Part shown: piece after piece, positions 41,701 through 50,700 of the stretch
Numbering within the stretch: the first letter of the stretch is position 1
How the letters are laid out: each line of letters opens with the position of its first letter
Assembly: GCF_035582795.1 (NCBI RefSeq)
Contig: NC_134367.1
Span: forward strand, 46,727,062-46,791,061
DNA: 64,000 nucleotides
Direction of reading: 5' to 3'
Source: Mycteria americana
Taxonomy: Eukaryota; Chordata; Aves; Ciconiiformes; Ciconiidae
Notes under the pieces: model-generated
What the model was told of the DNA's origin: nothing
Seen by the model: only the letters and a program-made list of their open reading frames with translations
Database searches by the model: none
Translations under genes and position numbers: made by a program

Positions 41701-44700
41701 CTGTTTCATGGCCTCTTGCCGAGACAATCTTGCAATCCTGTAATGTTTTAACAGGCGTGCTTTTGGATATGGAAAGTTACTTTTATGCCTGTATAGACAC
41801 AACAAGGACCCCAGCAGAAGGATTCCATCGAAATGGCTGTCATCTGCTGCTGCCCACAAGGGCCTTCAGCTCCTGGCCAAACAGTGTTTTGAGAAAAGAA
41901 GTACTCCAAGCCATCCAGCTGCATGCAGTAATACCTGTTAAAGGACCTTGTTAATGTTAACGAGAGCAAGGCAAGTGAAAAGCACACAAGTAATTAAATT
42001 CATAGACTGATTTCTGTCTGTAGTTCACTATTACAGCTTTTAGAGAGTTGACATGGTGCCCCTCAATCTCTCTGCCCCTCTCAGGCACTGTGGACATCAG
42101 CCCCAGGCAGGCCCGTCCCTGCACAGCGGGGACAGCATATCTGACTGTGACTGTTTTGGGGCTCACACCTTCAGACTACACCTCTCTGTCAGACTCCTTC
42201 TGCAGTTTTGTTGTAGAGGTGGCCTTTCTAATCCAGTCACACAGGGAAAACTCTCACCCAAGTTGTGCCTTGACCACCACAATCTCCTTTTCCCTCGACA
42301 AAGCGTATCTGGCTGCAGAGATGCCCTACCGGAGCACTCCGCCAAGACCCATTGCCCAGCTCTCCACCCGACTCATCACACCCTACTGACCACCTCTTCC
42401 CTGGCGCCAGGTCAGTGCCTGCCTCTGGTCCCACCACGACGTCCACCTCCAGCACTCACTCCTTTGGCTCTCAGACAGCTGCTTAATTATTTGTGCTTAG
42501 GCGCAGCCTTCGCATTCAGCAAAGCTTCCCGACGTCACCCTGCTCTCCCCCATGCTGGCAATCCCCCTTCCCACCAGACCCAGAGGAAAGAGGACAGCAG
42601 TCAGAGACTGCCTCTCTGGTACAGCTCTTGCTTGCAATGCAGTATTGTCTTGCCACGCTTTTCTTCAGCTTTTTTTTACCTACTTCTGCTCACCTGTAGT
42701 CTTGTTTCGTAAGCCCTCTGGAGGCAGGGAACATCGTTTTGTCCCACAGCTGCACAGCACCGGCCTCATGGGTATGTGACTGAGATTCCTAAGCCCAACG
42801 TTAACATAGGCAATGATTCAGCCCATGAATCAGAGCAAGTCGCCAGACCGGGTGTACAAACACACACAGTGTGGACACATCCTCTTGCAAAAGACATTCA
42901 GAAAACTTATCACAGGTTTCCTATCAATTTCTTTTGCCAGTATTTCAAACATTTGCAGCGCACATGGACTTCCGTACCGCCCTTGCTGAAACTGAGCTGT
43001 GCCTGGGGGTGCAGATGGTATGCAAGCAAGAAGATAAATGACATCCAATTTTTCTTTCAGCCAGAGGAGTAAGCATTTTTGCTCATCTTTTCAATGCAAC
43101 TTTTTTTTTTTTAATTAAAAATGAGGGTTCCAGGAACACGCACTTTTATTCCAAGGTCAAGCCCTTCCTATTGAATACAACTCTGGTACTTCAGTTTAAG
43201 ATCTTCACAGTAAAAGCAAGGTTAATAGATTGCCTTTCTTTTACCAAGTTCTCATCATGCTGTATTATGAAATGCTACTAAATTGTCTGTCACTCCTTTT
43301 TTATTTAAAAAAATTAATTTTTTTTTTCAACACTGTACAACAATGAGAATCTAACCCTTAGAAAAACACCATGGTTCTCTTTTGAAATGGTCACTAGCTT
43401 TACGTTTTAAAAGCCCAATTTCTCTCGCAGTGTTACAATCCTACCAAATTAAAGATTACAAACTGCAATTTTATTTCTCTGATTCTGCCAGAATGTTATA
43501 AACTAAAAAACATGTCTGCACAGTGTGAAAGAGCAAGCTATTCAAGCACCAGTTTTGATCCTCTACACTCAGATGACTTGTGCTACACCTCACAAGTAAA
43601 TAAGTACGTGGACAGGAAAGGGAAGAATCCATGGATAAAAATGACATAGTGTCTAAAATATTTTTCGCCAATGATTCAGCTTTCATTTCTTTGCAACAGG
43701 TATAATTAACAGTAGCCCCTAACAAGTAAGTAAGTAAACTTGAAAGAAAATTTATGACCGACAACAGAAATGTCTTTTTGCTGAAGTGTATCTCAGATTT
43801 GGAGAATCAACATATTCTGCTTTATTTTGCTAGTTAATTTTCTTTTTAAGTAGATCGAATGGGCTTATATGACTTCACGCTCCAAATTACAAGTAGTGAA
43901 AATCAATTATGAAAGAACACAATTATTTTTTTCAGTGCAATCCTTTGTCAACTGCTAATATCCACAGACAAAAGCAAATCTGAAAAGTTATTCATCATAC
44001 TATTTGTTTTTCCATACAAGTTAACAGCTACTCCATACAAGTTAACACCTACTACTTGTACTGTAAAATTATATATTTTTTAATCCTTGTTTTATATCAG
44101 TTATATCCATTAAAATAGAAATCAAGTTTCTAACTTTCACCTATTGGCAAATCTGCACAGCTGAACTTACTAGCAAAATCTCATACCTCTTCTTGACCTT
44201 CCCAACAAGAAATTTAACTACAAAATTTGAGAATAAATATTCTTCCTTCCCATTCTATTGCCACACAAACCAATTTAATTAACTGCTCTATAAAAAAAAT
44301 TGAGTATGCAATCTTATGTCTTCACTGATGTCTGATTTGGCTTTTGTAAAGAAAAATAAGCATAATATTCACTTTTAAGACTGTAAAACAATTTATTTTC
44401 TCCAGCAAATGAGCAGACATGCAGATCGCAATGTCTCAGCATGGTTTCTGTGTACTACATGTGCATTATGTCCATGTGAAGCTCACAAGTGTGCCACACG
44501 GACAATACTGCACCTGCCTTTCTGTGAAAATCATCATGGCCTGCTAACCTTTTCCACAAAACAAATTTCTGGGTGGTACACCCTAGAAAGCAATCTTGCT
44601 TTATTCTTCCATCTTGTGCCCAACATGACCTCTTAACCAAACAGACTCCTCTAAAAAAAAAAAGGAGGAAAAAAAAAAAAAAAGCAGGCGTTGCTGGGTA

Positions 44701-47700
44701 CAACAAACCATAGGATCAGATGCGAAAATCACACAGCTGCAAGCATTCTTTTGGGAACCCAGCACTGGGATTTATCTCAATCGCTTAATGTAATTACAAA
44801 AGTCAGTCATGTAGTAGTAATGTAATTTGCACATTTTTACAGCTGAAGTGAAGTTGAATCTTTATGAGAGGCTGAGTGAAAAGCAGGGATCCTGCTGCCA
44901 CACTATTCCACCACATTAGTACCAAATGACAAGCATTTTGCTTTTGTTTATTTTTCCAAGATGCATTAATTAGGAAATCTATATAACCCTCCCTTACATG
45001 TTTAAGCTGATTAGTTTATTTTTAAATGACTCCTGCACTTTTGAGAACCAAAAAAAGAAAACCCTAGCAGCCCTCATCTGTTACTTATATCCATGTTCAT
45101 ACTGCATTTCTGCAGAAATTTCTACACAATGCTATTTGAATTTTAATGACGCACCATGCCAACCAGTTGTTACAACAGAAAGAAATTCAGACATAAGATG
45201 AATTGTTGTTACAGTGCCACATTCTGATATGAAAATTGTCTTCACTTGGGCTGCTTTTTTTAGGAAGAAACAGAAAAGCAATGGGGAAAAAGCACAAGAC
45301 TGATTTTTAAGTGGGAAATATGAATTATTAATTGTCAGTTCTACACTAGTTGTTTGTCACAAGTTATTTTTAATTTAATTAAAATTAGTTTATTTTTATT
45401 ATGGGTGAATATACAAAATGAATTTTAAAAATGTAAACCAACTCAGAGTTGAAAGGATGACAGTTACACTGAAAATATCACTGTAACATGAAATAAAATG
45501 CTACACTTAAAAAAATAAAAGATAACTTGTCAACAGTAGAGTTAATTTTCACTGTTATACTTTGTGTCCTTTGTCTTCTGGACAACAGCATGAATTACAC
45601 TTTGATTTCAGATTTTATTTCTTAAAAAATCCTTAAAGGCAGTCTAACTTTAAAAAAAAAAAAAATCGTACTTAAGTTACATTTCTTTAGGGGAAGTACC
45701 AAGCGTGTCAGCCCAAGTATTTGACGTAAAACAGAAAAGACATTGCTGTTACATTTATCAAAGTGAAAGAAGAATGCCAATCCTGCGTGGGAATTCCCTC
45801 TCACACACACCACTTATTTATCAATACACAGCTGTTTCCCAGCCTCTTCCAGAGAGCAGCCTGACCCAAAGCAACAGGCCATGCCAGGCAAACAGCTTTT
45901 TCCTCTTTTCCTTGCCACTTCAGAAAACCCAACAAATCATCTTTGGGCCAACATTCCCAGAGCTCTCAAGAATGGGATCCAAACTACTCAGCACAGCCAT
46001 ACGCTCTGCCACGTAGAGAGGGTCCCTGATTTTAAAACATTTTAAAGGTAGAACTACACACACAGATGCTTGCTTTTTGTGTGAAAACAGGCTTGCACGT
46101 GAGCCTTAGCCCCTTCCCAGCACGGAGCAGGAGACAGGACAACCCTGCAGGAGCAACCTCCATGCGTTGAGACCTCTTGCTGCCACCCTGCAAGGCTTGC
46201 CCATGACTTCCTTGGCTTTGAAGGATGCCAGCGTATCTACTCGCTCACTCAAAACCAGGCACGTGCATGAATTTGAAGGATGAAGCGTAACCGTGCAGAC
46301 TGGTAACAGACGGTCCGAGACACTGGGAAATAGGTCTGTCACCGATTTAAAACTGCCCTGCACCTCCCACCGCCTTGCAGGAGGACCCTCGCGCTGCCTA
46401 CAACGCACCACTCGCCTGGCATCGCTGTTGGTACCCAACTCTACCTTTTACATCACTGTCGTGAACCTCCTTTTCCAAAGCACCAAAGCAAGCAGGGCCA
46501 ACTCAATGCACTGCTACCACAAAATGCACGACCACAAACTGAAGCTGGATGATAGCTAGTTTTTAATTTCAATGCCTGGTTTCAGAAACTGAAGGGAAAA
46601 TTGGTTTAACTAAAACAGGAGAAAAAAAAAAGAAAAAAGAAAGGAAAAAAATGTTTATGCCCTAAACAAAACCAATTCTGTTTCCAGTTATAGAAAAGAG
46701 TTTCCAGTTATATCAGGCAAATGCTTAAATGAAATATATGCATTTTCAAAACAGAGTATCAAAATGAAACACAAATAAATATACAGCAGAAATATATTCT
46801 GCCCTGCTCTGCTATAAACACCTGATTTTTAAGGCCTGGGCCTAATTTAGGCTTACTTTTCCTGAGTTACTTTAGAATTTTGGTTGCTTAATTTAAGACA
46901 TTTCACAGAAAACTTCTAAGCACCACGCTCTGAAAACTTTAGATAATTCATAAATTAAGAATCTAAACCATGAAGCACACAGAGTCATATCACTCTGAAA
47001 GTCTTATCCAGCAATACAAAACCAGAATGAAATTGTTTCCATTAACTGAAACAAACAGTAGAGCATTTTCATCTGCAAGCAAGCTGCAACACCCCTTTAT
47101 TACACGTAAACTGGAAACTGAAGCTGTGAACAAAAGTGAAATCACATACTGTATTTTCATTGCTCCAAGCGAAAAGATGCAAAAAGTAGCAATTTATCAA
47201 TTTATTACAATTGAATAATTTAACCTACAACTTGTGACCAGATCAAAATATAAAATATGTATTCCTAAGCGGCCCTTCACTTTTTTCCCCTCAAAAAATA
47301 TGTAACAACTCTTAAAACCAGAAGGATTTATGCACATGCAGCTAGAGGAATACCTAGTCTAATTCAGTAAGGCAATTCTTTTCCATTCTTACTTCTAACC
47401 AGTTGATTATCTCTGCTAAAAACTCCAACTAATTGTTTTAAAAGTTTACTTAAGCTGTTTTTTGTGAAGAAAATCTGGAATCCAATGCACTCTAAGTCAC
47501 AAGCCAGAAATGCTGCCGTGTGTGTTACAGTAGGGAGGAATAACATCAACATTATCAAGGGTAGACGGTTCAGGGCCACACGTACAAAGTTCTATCTACT
47601 ATTACATATATTAGGAAGACATAGTAGGCTCCTAACATAAGAAAACAATTTAATACTATTTTCTATTAATAGAAATGAGCATTCTATCAATTAAAACCCA

Positions 47701-50700
47701 ATAACATAAATGAACAGAAAGCACTACATCCAACAACAGGATACTAGAAAATCCACTTAAATCTAATTAACTGTGGAAAACAAATTTAAATCAGAAAAAA
47801 AATTTAAGATGCGACACATCCACACTAGGAAAATTCAATTCATTTATGCTTCTACATAGTTTTTGTGCATTAATTTATATGGCATCTTATTTAAGGTAAC
47901 ATCTTCTCTACAATAAACGTTCTTCATTAAAGACAAAATTTGGAAAAAATGTCCTACGGTGCCCAAAATATTTTTAAAATGTAATCATACTGTAGAAAAA
48001 AAGCTAATTTATGTTTCGACAGGCATCACTTGCCCAAGTAATTGTGCAATTACAAACTGTATTACACTCGCATCATACATCATTTTTCAATTGTATGTTT
48101 AACATGACTCAAAATCTGAAATGATCATTTTTAGAGACAGTACATTACAGATGTCTCCAGATAAAACTATTTGTGTAAACTTACTTGGTTCAGCCCTGGA
48201 ACCATGTTTCTGAAGAAAGTCAACTATCTGAGCCAAAACCTTTTTGTTGCAATGTGTTGACAGTTCTTCATCACATTCATAACACCTAAACAAAAGAAGA
48301 AATGAACTGGAATTCAGGATATCTGGATACACCTCCCAGCTCTAACAAACCTCTCTAACAACCTTATACAAATTACTTAAGCTCTATGTTACAATTTTTC
48401 ATACTAAAAAGAGGAATAAAATTGAATTCTCTCATCCCATATATGCTCTTCTATAGATCAGCCCCAACTCACTGTGATACTTAGAGATTTAAACAACCTC
48501 AGTTTATAGTCCTGCAAATAATCATATAGAAACAAGCAGGAAGGACGAACTCCTATAACCCGCCAACTCTCTACAGAACACAATGGACTCAAACTTCTAT
48601 CTTAGTATTGATTTGTGACCCCTCTGAGAGTCCTAATGACAAACTAATTTTCTCTCCAGAAAGCCTGCCTTTCCTCTATATAAAGTATTCATTTTATCTG
48701 TCAGAATCATTCTTCATCATGAGAAGACACTGCTTTAAGTTATGAGCAGTCCTTATACACAAGCATACACGAACACCTGCATACTCATTCTTACCATATG
48801 ATCCATGTGCTGAGGTTGATAACAATGCAATGAGGTTCTGCACGTGCTGTTTGGAAGTGTTTCAGAGAGTGCTGGCCTTCTGAGTTCTTACTACATCCCT
48901 AAAAATGGGAACATCAACACAGTAAGGGGGAAAAAGGGAAGTAGGAAAAGACTATATTATTAGGAAGTAAAGTGCAAAAACTTTACTTTTCAAAATTAGA
49001 CAGAAAGCTACGGTGCCCTAAATACTCATTTAGCATTCTCAAGGATGGAGAGGGTTTAATATTCTTTATAATCCAGTATTATAAAAATATCAATAAACTT
49101 CTTAAAAAAAAATTAACACCTTCTCTTTTTACTAATAAAGGGAAATCAATGACAACAACAGAACCAAAATCTGATATTTTCTACTTGGAAAAATCAGTTA
49201 AAAGTATGGAAAATTATTAGATTTGTTTTAACTTAATAGAAATAATTCCTAGCTTTTGAATAAGTATTAAGTATCAATAGACAGCAAATTATGCCATTCA
49301 CAAACCTAAGAATTCTCTAAAAAAAGGTGAATCAAATGACTATGTAGCGTATTTAGTCCACAGAATATCAAGGAAAGGTCAGCATAGGTAACCCTCTCTG
49401 CTCAAGAATGCCAAATGCATTCCAGACAGCAAATACAAAAGGCACATAAATTGGTTTTGTACTAAAAAGCTACTCAGAACACAACATTTCTGTACAGCAA
49501 CCTCGAGAGAAAGCATTTGCAATTTTTCAAGTATCTACAGAGTGGGACTTAGAAGATTCAGGACTGCTCTCTGAATGAGGCATGAGTTTTGGAGGCTATT
49601 GATAGCACAAACATGAAAAAGCACACAGATTTAACTCCTTTTAAAAGTCCTCCTTAACTACAAATTTTCAGAGACAAGCCTTACTATAGCAAGGCCTACC
49701 GAAAGCCTACGAAAATTGTGAAATGCTTTGTTCAGGCAACTATTAGCTGAACCAAGCGTGACGCTGCCTGTAAACTGAATTTTTCTATCAGGCTTTACTT
49801 CACTCACAGGATAGAAACCTGCGCAAGCCCTTGGGGTTAGGACCTGCCATTTTAAACTCTGAGGCCATGATTTGACATTTTAACGGATCCAATCTAATGG
49901 CTAGCTGCCACAAAAAGCAGCACTCTCACTCCTGCATAGTTCTTTCTCCCTTGTTTCAATCAAATCTAGCAACTGAGTGTCCATAGCATAAGTTGATTCA
50001 GCAATATACATATCCATTTTTCATTCACTTGTATTTGCGGCATCTTCTGCCAGATGAGCCAGCTGAATAGATGAATTTTGCAACCACACAGTTCCTGAAG
50101 CCAATTCTCCGTAAGTGGTAAGAGCATGCAGATGAAGAACAGAGAAAAGGTAGGAGCATCACTTACTACTTGTGATGCTGAACCACACCGTAACACATAA
50201 AGCTAATCCAAAACACTGCCAAAAACCAGACAAGAAGAATGTAAGGCCACATCCCACTCCAATGAAGAAGCTGAAGCATGGAGTCTCCCTCATAACTAAG
50301 CACTTATGTCACACTGTTTCACTGAAGGTAATGAGATGCCAAACAGACAAGGATCCATACCAGTCATATCCTTTAGAAAATCAGGGCCTATCCACCTCCA
50401 TAAATTTCCAACATATGCTTACCTGAGAACCACATTTGAGACACAGCCATATGTCCGAAGGTGCCACAGGCTCACCATCACTCATCCGCCTCTCCTTCAG
50501 ACATTCTGCACATATTGACCAAACGCTCTGAGCTACCGCTCTCTTCACATGATGCACATCCACTGCTTGGCTCACGTGCTGGCAGGTTAAGCCTAGAGAA
50601 AATGACACATACTCACTTTCATCCATTAAAAATAATAGCTATGAAAGGGAGCATGTGTACACTAAAGGAGCATAGTCTTCAACCAATTCAGTATTAGGAA

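Larger units (their letters stand above)
38907..48184 (-). other. USP45: USP45 intron 5
   Basis: A 9.3-kb intron. It holds a T8/A21 run at 39048-39076, a pyrimidine-rich GC-rich stretch at about 42050-42770 ending in a LINE-tail-like trace, and A-rich runs at 44652-44683. No second gene was recognised. Confidence 0.9.

Noticed and set aside
42053..42712. 219-codon plus-strand frame in USP45 intron 5
   Set aside because: Lies in a pyrimidine-rich GC-rich patch, competes with other open frames on both strands, and its translation (Leu/Ser/Pro/His-rich) resembles no protein I know.
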